A stretch of 64,000 nucleotides of DNA from Cedecea lapagei (GTDB lineage Bacteria > Pseudomonadota > Gammaproteobacteria > Enterobacterales > Enterobacteriaceae). Where the stretch lies: positions 186,001 through 250,000 of the forward strand of contig NZ_LR134201.1 in the NCBI RefSeq assembly GCF_900635955.1. The letters are read 5' to 3'. Position numbers and translations under genes: made by a program. Positions 52,176 through 60,969 of this stretch are shown piece by piece. Under the pieces are notes generated by a model. It did not search any database, was not told the origin of the DNA, and saw only the letters and a program-made list of their open reading frames with translations. Position 1 is the first letter of the stretch. Each line of letters begins with the position of its first letter.

Positions 52176-52997
52176 ATGGCAGTTGTTAAATGTAAACCGA
52201 CATCTCCGGGTCGTCGCCACGTAGTTAAAGTGGTTAACCCTGAGCTGCACAAGGGCAAGCCTTTTGCTCCGTTGCTGGAAAAAAACAGCAAATCCGGTGG
52301 CCGTAACAACAATGGTCGTATCACTACCCGTCATATCGGTGGTGGTCACAAGCAGGCATACCGTATTGTTGACTTTAAACGCAACAAAGATGGTATCCCG
52401 GCAGTTGTTGAACGTCTTGAGTACGATCCGAACCGTTCCGCGAACATCGCGCTGGTTCTGTACAAAGATGGCGAACGCCGTTACATCCTGGCCCCTAAAG
52501 GCCTGAAAGCTGGCGACCAGATTCAGTCTGGCGTTGATGCTGCAATCAAAGCGGGTAACACCCTGCCGATGCGCAATATCCCGGTTGGTTCTACCGTTCA
52601 TAACGTAGAAATGAAACCAGGTAAAGGCGGTCAGCTGGCTCGTTCCGCTGGTACCTACGTGCAGATCGTTGCTCGTGATGGTGCTTACGTTACCCTGCGC
52701 CTGCGCTCCGGTGAAATGCGTAAAGTCGAAGCTGACTGCCGCGCTACCCTGGGCGAAGTTGGCAACGCTGAGCATATGCTGCGCGTTCTGGGTAAAGCAG
52801 GTGCTGCTCGCTGGCGTGGTGTTCGTCCTACCGTTCGCGGTACCGCGATGAACCCAGTCGATCACCCACATGGTGGTGGTGAAGGTCGTAACTTTGGTAA
52901 GCACCCGGTATCCCCGTGGGGCGTTCAGACCAAAGGTAAGAAGACCCGCAGCAACAAGCGTACTGATAAATTTATCGTACGTCGCCGTAGCAAATAA
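52176..52997 (+). CDS. rplB: 50S ribosomal protein L2
   Basis: L2 is needed for subunit joining and peptidyl transfer. The 273-residue protein ends in the highly conserved MNPVDHPHGGGEG segment with the His important for peptidyl transferase activity. It is flanked by rplW and rpsS at 16-17 base gaps. Confidence 0.98.
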   Translation: MAVVKCKPTSPGRRHVVKVVNPELHKGKPFAPLLEKNSKSGGRNNNGRITTRHIGGGHKQAYRIVDFKRNKDGIPAVVERLEYDPNRSANIALVLYKDGERRYILAPKGLKAGDQIQSGVDAAIKAGNTLPMRNIPVGSTVHNVEMKPGKGGQLARSAGTYVQIVARDGAYVTLRLRSGEMRKVEADCRATLGEVGNAEHMLRVLGKAGAARWRGVRPTVRGTAMNPVDHPHGGGEGRNFGKHPVSPWGVQTKGKKTRSNKRTDKFIVRRRSK

Positions 52998-53013
52998 TTT
53001 TAGAGGATAAGCC

Positions 53014-53292
53014 ATGCCACGTTCTCTCAAGAAAGGTCCTTTTATTGACCTGCACTTGCTGAAGAAGGTAGAGAAAGCGGTGGAAAGCGGTGACAAGAAG
53101 CCCCTGCGCACTTGGTCCCGTCGTTCAACGATCTTTCCTAACATGATCGGTTTGACCATCGCTGTCCATAATGGTCGTCAGCACGTTCCAGTCTTTGTTT
53201 CCGACGAAATGGTCGGCCACAAACTGGGTGAATTCGCACCGACTCGTACTTATCGCGGCCACGCTGCTGATAAAAAAGCGAAGAAGAAATAA
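53014..53292 (+). CDS. rpsS: 30S ribosomal protein S19
   Basis: S19 forms part of the 30S head with S13 and S14. The 92-residue protein begins [19 protein letters not shown] and contains [19 protein letters not shown], both diagnostic. It is followed by rplV after 14 bases. Confidence 0.97.
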
Positions 53293-53306
53293 GGTAGGAG
53301 GAAGAG

Positions 53307-53639
53307 ATGGAAACTTTAGCTCAACATCGCCATGCTCGTTCTTCTGCTCAGAAGGTTCGCCTTGTTGCTGACCTGATTCGCGGTAAGAAAGTGTCGCAGG
53401 CTCTGGATATTCTGACCTACACCAATAAGAAAGCGGCTGTATTGGTTAAGAAAGTACTGGAATCTGCCATTGCTAACGCTGAACACAACGATGGCGCTGA
53501 CATTGACGATCTGAAAGTCGCGAAAATCTTCGTAGACGAAGGCCCTAGCATGAAGCGCATTATGCCTCGTGCAAAAGGTCGTGCAGATCGCATCCTGAAG
53601 CGCACCAGCCACATTACTGTGGTTGTGTCCGATCGCTGA
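53307..53639 (+). CDS. rplV: 50S ribosomal protein L22
   Basis: L22 extends a beta-hairpin into the exit tunnel next to L4. The 110-residue protein has the hairpin SMKRIMPRAKGRADRILKRT without the three-residue deletion linked to erythromycin resistance. It precedes rpsC by 17 bases. Confidence 0.97.
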   Translation: METLAQHRHARSSAQKVRLVADLIRGKKVSQALDILTYTNKKAAVLVKKVLESAIANAEHNDGADIDDLKVAKIFVDEGPSMKRIMPRAKGRADRILKRTSHITVVVSDR

Positions 53640-53656
53640 GACTCTGGAGACTAGCA

Positions 53657-54355
53657 ATGGGTCAGAAAGTACATCCTAATGGTATTCGCCTGGGTATTGT
53701 AAAACCATGGAATTCAACCTGGTTTGCGAACACCAAAGAATTCGCTGACAACCTGGACAGCGATTTTAAAGTACGTCAGTACCTGACTAAGGAACTGGCT
53801 AAAGCGTCTGTATCTCGTATCGTTATCGAGCGTCCTGCCAAGAGCATCCGTGTGACCATTCACACCGCTCGCCCAGGTATCGTTATCGGTAAGAAAGGTG
53901 AAGACGTAGAAAAACTGCGTAAGGTCGTCGCGGATATCGCTGGCGTTCCTGCACAGATCAATATCGCCGAAGTTCGTAAACCTGAACTGGACGCTAAATT
54001 GGTTGCTGACAGCATCACTTCTCAGCTGGAGCGTCGTGTGATGTTCCGTCGTGCTATGAAGCGTGCTGTACAGAACGCAATGCGTCTGGGCGCTAAAGGT
54101 ATCAAAGTTGAAGTTAGCGGCCGTCTGGGCGGCGCCGAGATCGCACGTACCGAATGGTACCGTGAAGGTCGCGTGCCGTTGCACACTCTGCGTGCTGACA
54201 TCGACTACAACACCTCTGAAGCGCACACCACTTATGGTGTAATCGGCGTTAAGGTATGGATCTTCAAAGGTGAGATCCTGGGTGGTATGGCTGCTGTTGA
54301 ACAACCGGAACCGGCTGCTCAACCTAAAAAGCAGCAGCGTAAAGGCCGTAAGTAA
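53657..54355 (+). CDS. rpsC: 30S ribosomal protein S3
   Basis: S3 forms the mRNA entry helicase with S4 and S5. The 232-residue protein has a KH domain (RPGIVIGKKGEDVEKLRKVV) and basic C-terminus ending QPKKQQRKGRK, one residue shorter than E. coli. It is followed by rplP after 12 bases. Confidence 0.98.
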   Translation: MGQKVHPNGIRLGIVKPWNSTWFANTKEFADNLDSDFKVRQYLTKELAKASVSRIVIERPAKSIRVTIHTARPGIVIGKKGEDVEKLRKVVADIAGVPAQINIAEVRKPELDAKLVADSITSQLERRVMFRRAMKRAVQNAMRLGAKGIKVEVSGRLGGAEIARTEWYREGRVPLHTLRADIDYNTSEAHTTYGVIGVKVWIFKGEILGGMAAVEQPEPAAQPKKQQRKGRK

Positions 54356-54367
54356 GGAGAGTCGCTG

Positions 54368-54778
54368 ATGTTACAACCAAAGCGTACAAAATTCCGTAAA
54401 GTGCACAAAGGCCGCAACCGTGGTCTGGCGCAGGGTACGGATGTTAGCTTCGGCACTTTCGGTCTGAAAGCTGTTGGCCGTGGTCGTCTGACTGCACGTC
54501 AGATCGAAGCAGCACGTCGTGCAATGACCCGTGCAGTTAAGCGTCAGGGTAAGATCTGGATCCGTGTATTCCCGGACAAACCGATCACCGAAAAGCCGCT
54601 TGAAGTGCGTATGGGTAAAGGTAAAGGTAACGTGGAGTATTGGGTTGCCTTGATCCAGCCAGGCAAAGTCCTGTATGAAATGGACGGCGTTTCTGAAGAG
54701 CTGGCCCGTGAAGCCTTCAAGCTGGCAGCAGCAAAACTGCCTATCAAAACCACCTTTGTAACTAAGACGGTGATGTAA
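54368..54778 (+). CDS. rplP: 50S ribosomal protein L16
   Basis: L16 positions A-site tRNA. The 136-residue protein keeps Arg81 in the VRMGKGKGNVEYWVA stretch, the residue hydroxylated by RoxA (YcfD) in E. coli. Its stop overlaps the rpmC ATG by one base. Confidence 0.97.
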   Translation: MLQPKRTKFRKVHKGRNRGLAQGTDVSFGTFGLKAVGRGRLTARQIEAARRAMTRAVKRQGKIWIRVFPDKPITEKPLEVRMGKGKGNVEYWVALIQPGKVLYEMDGVSEELAREAFKLAAAKLPIKTTFVTKTVM

Positions 54779-54969
54779 TGAAAGCAAAAGAGCTGCGTGA
54801 AAAGAGCGTCGAAGAGCTGAACACCGAGCTGCTGAACCTGCTGCGTGAGCAGTTCAACCTGCGCATGCAGGCTGCAAGTGGCCAGCTGCAACAGACTCAC
54901 CTGCTGAAGCAGGTTCGTCGTAATGTTGCGCGTGTTAAGACTTTACTGACTCAGAAGGCGGGTGCGTAA
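54778..54969 (+). CDS. rpmC: 50S ribosomal protein L29
   Basis: L29 is a two-helix protein next to L23 at the tunnel exit. The 63 residues read MKAKELREKSVEELNTEL at the start and include LLREQFNLRMQAASGQL. It overlaps rplP and rpsQ by one base each, so all three are translationally linked. Confidence 0.96.
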   Translation: MKAKELREKSVEELNTELLNLLREQFNLRMQAASGQLQQTHLLKQVRRNVARVKTLLTQKAGA

Positions 54970-55223
54970 TGACCGATAAAATCCGTACTCTGCAAGGTCG
55001 CGTTGTCAGCGACAAAATGGAGAAATCCATTGTTGTTGCCATCGAACGTGTTGTGAAGCACCCGATCTACGGGAAATTCATCAAGCGTACGACCAAACTG
55101 CACGTACATGACGAGAACAACGAATGCGGTATCGGTGACGTGGTTGAAATCCGCGAATGCCGTCCGCTGTCCAAGACTAAGTCCTGGACGCTGGTTCGCG
55201 TTGTAGAGAAAGCGGTTCTGTAA
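54969..55223 (+). CDS. rpsQ: 30S ribosomal protein S17
   Basis: S17 is a primary binder of the 16S 5' domain. The 84-residue protein has GRVVSDKMEKSIVVAIER and the KYGKFIKRTTKLHVHDENN-type loop (here PIYGKFIKRTTKLHVHDE). It is the last gene of the S10 operon and is followed by a strong terminator. Confidence 0.97.
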   Translation: MTDKIRTLQGRVVSDKMEKSIVVAIERVVKHPIYGKFIKRTTKLHVHDENNECGIGDVVEIRECRPLSKTKSWTLVRVVEKAVL

Positions 55224-55244
55224 TACAGTAAGCCTTCTCAAACA

Positions 55245-55278
55245 AATAAACGGCTCAGCGATGAGCCGTTTATTTTTT
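55245..55278 (+). terminator. S10 operon terminator
   Basis: AATAAACGGCTCA (55245-55257) and TGAGCCGTTTATT (55262-55274) form a perfect 13-bp stem with a GCGA loop and a TTTT tail. The E. coli equivalent allows some readthrough into spc. Confidence 0.93.
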
Positions 55279-55279
55279 C

Positions 55280-55308
55280 TACCCATATTCAGGAACCGGT
55301 GTTATAAT
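55280..55308 (+). promoter_or_regulatory. spc operon promoter
   Basis: TATAAT at 55303-55308 lies 28 bases after the S10 terminator, in the same context (GGTGTTATAATGCCGCGCCC) as the E. coli spc promoter. The -35 is weak, and the T-rich terminator tail may act as an UP element. Confidence 0.8.
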
Positions 55309-55389
55309 GCCGCGCCCTCGTTTATGGGGCTTTTTAACGACCTGATTTCCAGGTCCCGAAGTAGTAGTTGACATTAGCGGAGCACTGAA

Positions 55390-55761
55390 ATGATCCAAGA
55401 ACAGACTATGCTGACCGTGGCCGACAACTCCGGCGCGCGTCGCGTAATGTGTATCAAGGTTCTGGGTGGCTCGCACCGTCGCTACGCAGGCGTCGGCGAC
55501 ATCATCAAAATTACCATCAAGGAAGCAATTCCTCGCGGTAAGGTGAAGAAAGGCGATGTGCTGAAAGCGGTAGTGGTGCGCACCAAGAAGGGTGTTCGTC
55601 GCCCGGACGGTTCTGTCATTCGCTTCGATGGTAATGCATGCGTTATTTTAAACAATAACAGCGAGCAGCCAATCGGCACGCGTATTTTTGGGCCGGTAAC
55701 TCGTGAACTGCGTAATGAGAAGTTCATGAAAATTATCTCTCTGGCACCAGAAGTACTCTAA
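55390..55761 (+). CDS. rplN: 50S ribosomal protein L14
   Basis: L14 contacts 16S rRNA across the subunit interface and is the target of the silencing factor RsfS. The 123-residue protein starts MIQEQTMLTVADNSGARRV and ends in FMKIISLAPEVL. It is the first gene of the spc operon. Confidence 0.98.
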   Translation: MIQEQTMLTVADNSGARRVMCIKVLGGSHRRYAGVGDIIKITIKEAIPRGKVKKGDVLKAVVVRTKKGVRRPDGSVIRFDGNACVILNNNSEQPIGTRIFGPVTRELRNEKFMKIISLAPEVL

Positions 55762-55771
55762 GGAGCGAATC

Positions 55772-56086
55772 ATGGCAGCGAAAATCCGTCGTGATGACGA
55801 AGTTATCGTGTTAACCGGTAAAGATAAAGGTAAGCGCGGTAAAGTAAAAAATGTCCTGTCTTCCGGCAAGGTCATTGTTGAAGGTATCAACCTGGTTAAG
55901 AAACATCAGAAGCCGGTTCCGGCCCTGAACCAACCAGGTGGCATCGTTGAAAAAGAAGCTGCAATTCAGGTTTCTAACGTTGCTCTCTTCAACGCGGCAA
56001 CCGGCAAGGCTGACCGTGTAGGCTTTAGATTCGAAGACGGCAAAAAAGTCCGTTTCTTCAAGTCTAACAGCGAAACTATCAAGTAA
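55772..56086 (+). CDS. rplX: 50S ribosomal protein L24
   Basis: L24 is an assembly-initiator protein with a KOW motif (DEVIVLTGKDKGKRGKVKNVL). At 104 residues it is the usual length. In E. coli the S8-regulated target begins just after it. Confidence 0.97.
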   Translation: MAAKIRRDDEVIVLTGKDKGKRGKVKNVLSSGKVIVEGINLVKKHQKPVPALNQPGGIVEKEAAIQVSNVALFNAATGKADRVGFRFEDGKKVRFFKSNSETIK

Positions 56087-56130
56087 TTTGGAGTAGTACG
56101 ATGGCGAAACTGCATGATTACTACAAAGAC
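56087..56130 (+). promoter_or_regulatory. probable S8 repressor-binding site at the rplX-rplE junction
   Basis: The short gap and the first codons of rplE are nearly identical to the E. coli segment in which S8 binds spc mRNA, mimicking its 16S rRNA site, and represses rplE and later genes. Assignment is by position and recalled similarity. Confidence 0.55.
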
Positions 56131-56640
56131 GAAGTAGTTAAAAAACTCATGACTGAGTTTAGCTACAATTCTGTCATGCAAGTCCCTCGGGTCGAGAAGA
56201 TCACCCTGAACATGGGTGTTGGTGAAGCGATCGCTGACAAGAAACTGCTGGATAACGCAGCAGCTGACCTGACAGCAATCTCCGGTCAAAAACCGCTGAT
56301 CACCAAAGCACGCAAATCTGTTGCAGGCTTCAAAATCCGTCAGGGCTATCCGATCGGCTGTAAAGTAACTCTGCGTGGCGAACGCATGTGGGAGTTCCTT
56401 GAGCGTCTGATCACTATTGCTGTACCGCGTATCCGTGACTTCCGTGGCTTGTCCGCTAAGTCTTTCGACGGTCGTGGTAACTACAGCATGGGTGTCCGTG
56501 AGCAGATCATCTTCCCAGAAATCGATTACGACAAAGTCGATCGCGTCCGTGGTTTGGATATTACCATTACCACTACTGCGAAATCTGATGATGAAGGCCG
56601 TGCTCTGCTGGCTGCCTTTGACTTCCCGTTCCGCAAGTAA
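56101..56640 (+). CDS. rplE: 50S ribosomal protein L5
   Basis: L5 binds 5S rRNA and touches P-site tRNA and S13. The 179-residue protein includes PRVEKITLNMGVGEA and RIRDFRGLSAKSFDGRGNY, both conserved. Its translation start is the point where S8 feedback acts. Confidence 0.98.
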   Translation: MAKLHDYYKDEVVKKLMTEFSYNSVMQVPRVEKITLNMGVGEAIADKKLLDNAAADLTAISGQKPLITKARKSVAGFKIRQGYPIGCKVTLRGERMWEFLERLITIAVPRIRDFRGLSAKSFDGRGNYSMGVREQIIFPEIDYDKVDRVRGLDITITTTAKSDDEGRALLAAFDFPFRK

Positions 56641-56654
56641 GGTAGGGTTACTTC

Positions 56655-56960
56655 ATGGCTAAGCAATCAATGAAAGCACGCGAAGTAAAGCGCGTTGCTT
56701 TGGCTGAAAAATTCTTCGCTAAACGCGCAGAACTGAAAGCTATCATTTCTGATGTGAACGCGACCGACGAAGACCGTTGGAACGCTGTTCTCAAGCTGCA
56801 AACTCTGCCGCGTGATTCCAGCCCGTCCCGTCAGCGTAAACGCTGCCGCCAGACTGGTCGTCCACATGGTTATGTGGGCAAGTTCGGGTTGAGCCGTATC
56901 AAGCTGCGTGAAGCCGCCATGCGCGGTGAAGTGCCTGGCTTGAAAAAGGCTAGCTGGTAA
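56655..56960 (+). CDS. rpsN: 30S ribosomal protein S14
   Basis: S14 helps close the 30S head. The 101-residue version is the long, zinc-independent type usual in enterobacteria; it contains CRQTGRPHGYVGKFGLSRI but lacks the four-cysteine zinc motif of the short form. It precedes rpsH by 33 bases. Confidence 0.97.
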   Translation: MAKQSMKAREVKRVALAEKFFAKRAELKAIISDVNATDEDRWNAVLKLQTLPRDSSPSRQRKRCRQTGRPHGYVGKFGLSRIKLREAAMRGEVPGLKKASW

Positions 56961-56993
56961 TTGTCACCAATTGAATCACGGGAGTAGAGACAG

Positions 56994-57386
56994 ATGAGCA
57001 TGCAAGATCCGATCGCGGATATGCTGACCCGTATCCGTAACGGTCAGGCCGCGAACAAAGTTGCGGTCACCATGCCTTCCTCCAAGCTGAAAGTGGCAAT
57101 CGCCAACGTGCTGAAGGAAGAAGGTTATATTGAAGAATTTAAAATTGAAGGCGACATCAAGCCTGAACTGGAACTGACTCTTAAGTATTTCCAGGGCAAG
57201 GCTGTGGTAGAGAGCATTCAGCGAGTCAGCCGCCCAGGCCTGCGCATCTATAAGAAAAAAGATGAGCTGCCTAAAGTTATGGCCGGCATGGGTATTGCTG
57301 TCGTTTCTACCTCTAAAGGTGTTATGACTGATCGTGCAGCGCGCCAGGCTGGTCTTGGTGGCGAAATTATCTGCTACGTAGCGTAA
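56994..57386 (+). CDS. rpsH: 30S ribosomal protein S8, autoregulator of spc
   Basis: S8 binds helix 21 of 16S rRNA and represses its own operon at the rplE site. The 130-residue protein has MQDPIADMLTRIRNGQ at the start and the C-terminal STSKGVMTDRAARQAGLGGE that binds RNA. Confidence 0.98.
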   Translation: MSMQDPIADMLTRIRNGQAANKVAVTMPSSKLKVAIANVLKEEGYIEEFKIEGDIKPELELTLKYFQGKAVVESIQRVSRPGLRIYKKKDELPKVMAGMGIAVVSTSKGVMTDRAARQAGLGGEIICYVA

Positions 57387-57399
57387 TTGGAGGAATAAA

Positions 57400-57933
57400 A
57401 TGTCTCGTGTTGCTAAAGCACCGGTCGTTGTTCCTGCAGGCGTAGAGGTAAAACTCAACGGTCAGGTTATTTCGATCAAAGGTAAAAACGGCGAGCTGAC
57501 TCGTACTATCAACGATGCTGTTGAAGTTAAACACGCTGAAAATGCTCTGACTTTCGCTCCGCGCGAAGGCTTTGCAAACGCGTGGGCCCAGGCGGGTACC
57601 ACTCGTGCGCTGTTGAACGCAATGGTTGTCGGTGTTACCGAAGGCTTCACTAAGAAGCTGCAGCTGGTTGGTGTAGGTTATCGTGCAGCCGTTAAAGGCG
57701 ACGTGGTGAATTTAGCCCTGGGCTTCTCTCACCCTGTTGAGCATAAGCTGCCGGCAGGAATCACTGCTGAATGTCCGACTCAGACTGAAATCGTGTTGAA
57801 AGGCGCTGATAAGCAGATGATCGGTCAGGTTGCAGCAGATCTGCGCGCCTACCGTCGTCCTGAGCCTTATAAAGGCAAGGGTGTTCGTTACGCCGACGAA
57901 GTCGTGCGTACCAAAGAGGCTAAGAAGAAGTAA
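57400..57933 (+). CDS. rplF: 50S ribosomal protein L6
   Basis: L6 lies near the GTPase-associated centre. It is made of two similar domains in 177 residues, with the C-terminal RRPEPYKGKGVRYADEVV signature. It is followed by rplR after nine bases. Confidence 0.98.
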   Translation: MSRVAKAPVVVPAGVEVKLNGQVISIKGKNGELTRTINDAVEVKHAENALTFAPREGFANAWAQAGTTRALLNAMVVGVTEGFTKKLQLVGVGYRAAVKGDVVNLALGFSHPVEHKLPAGITAECPTQTEIVLKGADKQMIGQVAADLRAYRRPEPYKGKGVRYADEVVRTKEAKKK

Positions 57934-57942
57934 GGTAACACT

Positions 57943-58296
57943 ATGGATAAGAAATCTGCTCGTATCCGTCGTGCGACCCGCGCACGTCACAAGCTCAAAG
58001 AGCTGGGTGCAACTCGCCTGGTGGTACATCGTACCCCGCGTCACATTTACGCACAGGTAATTGCACCAAACGGTTCTGAAGTTCTGGTAGCTGCATCTAC
58101 TGTAGAAAAAGCTATCACTGAGCAACTGAAGTACACTGGGAACAAAGACGCCGCTGCAGCTGTAGGTAAAGCTGTTGCTGAGCGCGCGCTGGAAAAAGGC
58201 ATCACCGTAGTTGCTTTTGACCGTGCTGGTTTCCAATATCATGGTCGTGTCCAGGCACTGGCAGATGCTGCCCGTGAAGCTGGCCTTCAGTTCTAA
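57943..58296 (+). CDS. rplR: 50S ribosomal protein L18
   Basis: L18 binds 5S rRNA with L5 and L25. The 117-residue protein has an Arg-rich N-terminus (KKSARIRRATRARHKLKEL) and ends in FDRAGFQYHGRVQALADAA with the family's conserved Gly and Tyr. Confidence 0.97.
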   Translation: MDKKSARIRRATRARHKLKELGATRLVVHRTPRHIYAQVIAPNGSEVLVAASTVEKAITEQLKYTGNKDAAAAVGKAVAERALEKGITVVAFDRAGFQYHGRVQALADAAREAGLQF

Positions 58297-58310
58297 GGTA
58301 GAGGTGTAAG

Positions 58311-58811
58311 ATGTCTCACATCGAAAAACAAGCTGGCGAACTGCAGGAAAAGCTGATCGCGGTAAATCGCGTATCTAAAACCGTTAAAGGCGGTCGTATT
58401 TTCTCCTTCACTGCTCTGACAGTGGTAGGCGACGGTAACGGTCGTATTGGTTTTGGTTACGGTAAAGCGCGTGAAGTTCCAGCAGCGATCCAGAAAGCGA
58501 TGGAAAAAGCCCGTCGCAACATGATTAACGTCGCGCTGAACAGCGGCACCCTGCAGCACCCTGTTAAAGGTGTGCACACAGGTTCCCGTGTGTTCATGCA
58601 GCCGGCTTCCGAAGGTACCGGTATCATCGCCGGTGGTGCAATGCGCGCCGTCCTGGAAGTCGCTGGTGTTCATAACGTCCTGGCTAAAGCGTATGGTTCT
58701 ACTAACCCGATTAACGTGGTTCGTGCAACTATCGATGGCCTGGCGAATATGAAGTCTCCAGAAATGGTCGCTGCCAAGCGTGGTAAATCCGTTGAAGAAA
58801 TTCTGGGGTAA
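58311..58811 (+). CDS. rpsE: 30S ribosomal protein S5
   Basis: S5 takes part in decoding accuracy and mRNA unwinding. The 166-residue protein has the N-terminal double-stranded RNA-binding-like domain, with the loop VSKTVKGGRIFSFTALTVVG where spectinomycin-resistance changes occur; it looks wild type. It is one residue shorter than E. coli. Confidence 0.97.
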   Translation: MSHIEKQAGELQEKLIAVNRVSKTVKGGRIFSFTALTVVGDGNGRIGFGYGKAREVPAAIQKAMEKARRNMINVALNSGTLQHPVKGVHTGSRVFMQPASEGTGIIAGGAMRAVLEVAGVHNVLAKAYGSTNPINVVRATIDGLANMKSPEMVAAKRGKSVEEILG

Positions 58812-58817
58812 TTGACC

Positions 58818-58997
58818 ATGGCAAAGACTATTAAAATTACACAAACCCGCAGTGCAATCGGTCGTCTGCCGAAACATAAGGCAACGCTGCTTGGCCTGGG
58901 TCTGCGTCGTATTGGCCACACCGTAGAGCGCGAGGATACTCCTGCTGTACGTGGTATGGTCAACGCGGTTTCCTACATGGTTAAAGTTGAGGAGTAA
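58818..58997 (+). CDS. rpmD: 50S ribosomal protein L30
   Basis: L30 is a small protein of 59 residues (MAKTIKITQTRSAIGRLPKH and the GLGLRRIGHTV segment). I start it at the ATG at 58818; a TTG six bases earlier abuts the rpsE stop and is not used in relatives. Confidence 0.96.
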   Translation: MAKTIKITQTRSAIGRLPKHKATLLGLGLRRIGHTVEREDTPAVRGMVNAVSYMVKVEE

Positions 58998-59000
58998 GAG

Positions 59001-59435
59001 ATGCGTTTAAATACTCTGTCTCCGGCCGAAGGGTCTAAGCACGCTTCCAAGCGTCTGGGTCGTGGTATCGGTTCTGGCCTCGGTAAAACCGGCGGTCGTG
59101 GTCACAAAGGTCAGAACTCTCGTTCTGGTGGTGGCGTACGTCGTGGTTTTGAAGGTGGTCAGATGCCGTTGTACCGTCGTCTGCCGAAATTCGGTTTCAC
59201 CTCTCGCAAAGCAATGATCACGGCAGAAGTTCGTCTGTCCGATCTGGCGAAAGTTGAAGGCGACGTAGTTGACCTGAACACGCTGAAAGCAGCAAACATT
59301 ATCGGTATTCAGATCGAGTTCGCGAAAGTGATCCTGTCTGGTGAGGTAACTCGTCCGGTAACTGTTAGCGGCCTGCGTGTGACCAAAGGCGCTCGTGCTG
59401 CTATCGAAGCTGCTGGCGGTAAAATCGAGGAATAA
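59001..59435 (+). CDS. rplO: 50S ribosomal protein L15
   Basis: L15 is a late assembly protein with a long Gly/Arg-rich N-terminal extension (GRGIGSGLGKTGGRGHKGQ) that threads into 23S rRNA. It has 144 residues. It is followed by secY after seven bases. Confidence 0.97.
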   Translation: MRLNTLSPAEGSKHASKRLGRGIGSGLGKTGGRGHKGQNSRSGGGVRRGFEGGQMPLYRRLPKFGFTSRKAMITAEVRLSDLAKVEGDVVDLNTLKAANIIGIQIEFAKVILSGEVTRPVTVSGLRVTKGARAAIEAAGGKIEE

Positions 59436-59442
59436 GTAGCAG

Positions 59443-60774
59443 ATGGCAAAGCAACCGGGATTAGATTTTCAAAGTGCTAAAGGTGGGCTTGGCGAGCTGA
59501 AACGCAGACTGATGTTTGTTATCGGTGCGCTGATTGTTTTCCGCATAGGCTCTTTTATTCCGATCCCTGGTATTGATGCCGCTGTACTTGCCAAACTGCT
59601 TGAGCAACAGCGAGGCACCATCATTGAAATGTTCAACATGTTCTCTGGTGGTGCTCTCAGCCGTGCTTCTATCTTCGCGCTGGGTATCATGCCGTACATT
59701 TCGGCATCGATCATCATTCAGCTGCTTACCGTGGTTCACCCCGCGCTGGCAGAGCTGAAGAAAGAAGGGGAGTCTGGTCGTCGTAAGATCAGCCAGTACA
59801 CCCGTTACGGCACTCTGGTGCTGGCAATATTCCAGTCAATCGGTATTGCTACCGGTTTACCGAATATGCCTGGTATGCAGGGCCTGGTGTTAAATCCAGG
59901 CTTTGCATTCTATTTCACCGCTGTTGTAAGTCTTGTCACCGGGACAATGTTCCTGATGTGGCTGGGCGAACAGATTACTGAACGCGGTATCGGTAACGGT
60001 ATCTCAATCATAATCTTCGCGGGTATCGTTGCGGGTCTTCCGCCGGCCGTTGGCCATACCATCGAGCAAGCAAGGCAAGGCGACCTGCACTTCCTCCTGT
60101 TGCTGTTGGTTGCAGTATTAGTATTTGCAGTGACCTTCTTCGTTGTTTTTGTTGAGCGTGGCCAGCGCCGCATCGTGGTCAACTACGCTAAACGTCAACA
60201 GGGTCGTCGTGTCTATGCTGCGCAGAGCACACATTTACCGCTGAAAGTGAACATGGCCGGGGTTATCCCTGCGATCTTCGCCTCCAGTATTATCCTGTTC
60301 CCGGCAACCATCGCGTCATGGTTCGGGGGCGGTACCGGTTGGAACTGGCTGACAACAATTTCGCTGTATTTGCAGCCTGGGCAACCGCTTTATGTGTTAC
60401 TCTATGCGTCTGCAATCATCTTCTTCTGTTTCTTCTACACGGCGTTGGTTTTCAACCCGCGTGAAACAGCAGATAACCTGAAGAAGTCCGGTGCATTTGT
60501 ACCAGGAATTCGTCCGGGAGAACAAACGGCGAAGTATATCGATAAAGTAATGACCCGCCTGACTCTGGTTGGTGCGCTGTACATTACCTTTATCTGCCTA
60601 ATCCCGGAGTTCATGCGCGATGCAATGAAAGTGCCGTTCTACTTCGGTGGGACCTCACTGCTGATCGTTGTTGTCGTGATTATGGACTTTATGGCTCAAG
60701 TGCAAACTCTGATGATGTCCAGTCAGTATGAGTCTGCATTGAAGAAAGCGAACCTGAAAGGCTACGGCCGTTAA
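59443..60774 (+). CDS. secY: SecY, protein translocase channel subunit
   Basis: SecY forms the SecYEG channel for protein export and membrane insertion. The 443 residues make ten membrane segments. The plug and the cytoplasmic loops with FVERGQRRIVVNYAKRQQGR and the C-terminal PFYFGGTSLLIVVVVIMDF are as in E. coli. Placement at the end of spc ties export capacity to ribosome supply. Confidence 0.98.
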   Translation: MAKQPGLDFQSAKGGLGELKRRLMFVIGALIVFRIGSFIPIPGIDAAVLAKLLEQQRGTIIEMFNMFSGGALSRASIFALGIMPYISASIIIQLLTVVHPALAELKKEGESGRRKISQYTRYGTLVLAIFQSIGIATGLPNMPGMQGLVLNPGFAFYFTAVVSLVTGTMFLMWLGEQITERGIGNGISIIIFAGIVAGLPPAVGHTIEQARQGDLHFLLLLLVAVLVFAVTFFVVFVERGQRRIVVNYAKRQQGRRVYAAQSTHLPLKVNMAGVIPAIFASSIILFPATIASWFGGGTGWNWLTTISLYLQPGQPLYVLLYASAIIFFCFFYTALVFNPRETADNLKKSGAFVPGIRPGEQTAKYIDKVMTRLTLVGALYITFICLIPEFMRDAMKVPFYFGGTSLLIVVVVIMDFMAQVQTLMMSSQYESALKKANLKGYGR

Positions 60775-60804
60775 TTGTCGCTTGAGAAGTTACGGAGAGT
60801 AAAA

Positions 60805-60921
60805 ATGAAAGTTCGTGCTTCCGTCAAGAAATTATGTCGTAACTGCAAAATCGTTAAGCGTGACGGTGTTATTCGCGTGATTTGCAGCGTAGAGCCGAAG
60901 CATAAACAGCGTCAAGGCTGA
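60805..60921 (+). CDS. rpmJ: 50S ribosomal protein L36
   Basis: This 38-residue protein starts MKVRASVKKLCRNC and binds zinc through C11, C14, C27 and H33, so it is the zinc-dependent (C+) form; a zinc-free paralogue may exist elsewhere. A GGAG site precedes the ATG at 60805. It is the last spc gene and lies 30 bases after secY. Confidence 0.97.
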   Translation: MKVRASVKKLCRNCKIVKRDGVIRVICSVEPKHKQRQG

Positions 60922-60939
60922 TTATCTCGCATATTTTTC

Positions 60940-60968
60940 TTGCAAAGTTGGGTTGAGCTGGCTAGATT
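60940..60968 (+). promoter_or_regulatory. alpha operon promoter
   Basis: TTGCAA (60940-60945) and TAGATT (60963-60968) lie at the ideal 17-base spacing in the rpmJ-rpsM gap. The following bases form a GGCTAGATTAGCC hairpin-like inverted repeat. Confidence 0.8.
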
Positions 60969-60969
60969 A

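Noticed and set aside
52104..53159. Antisense open frame across rplB and rpsS
   Set aside because: Shadow of ribosomal protein codon bias; it spans two genes and their spacer with no start signal.
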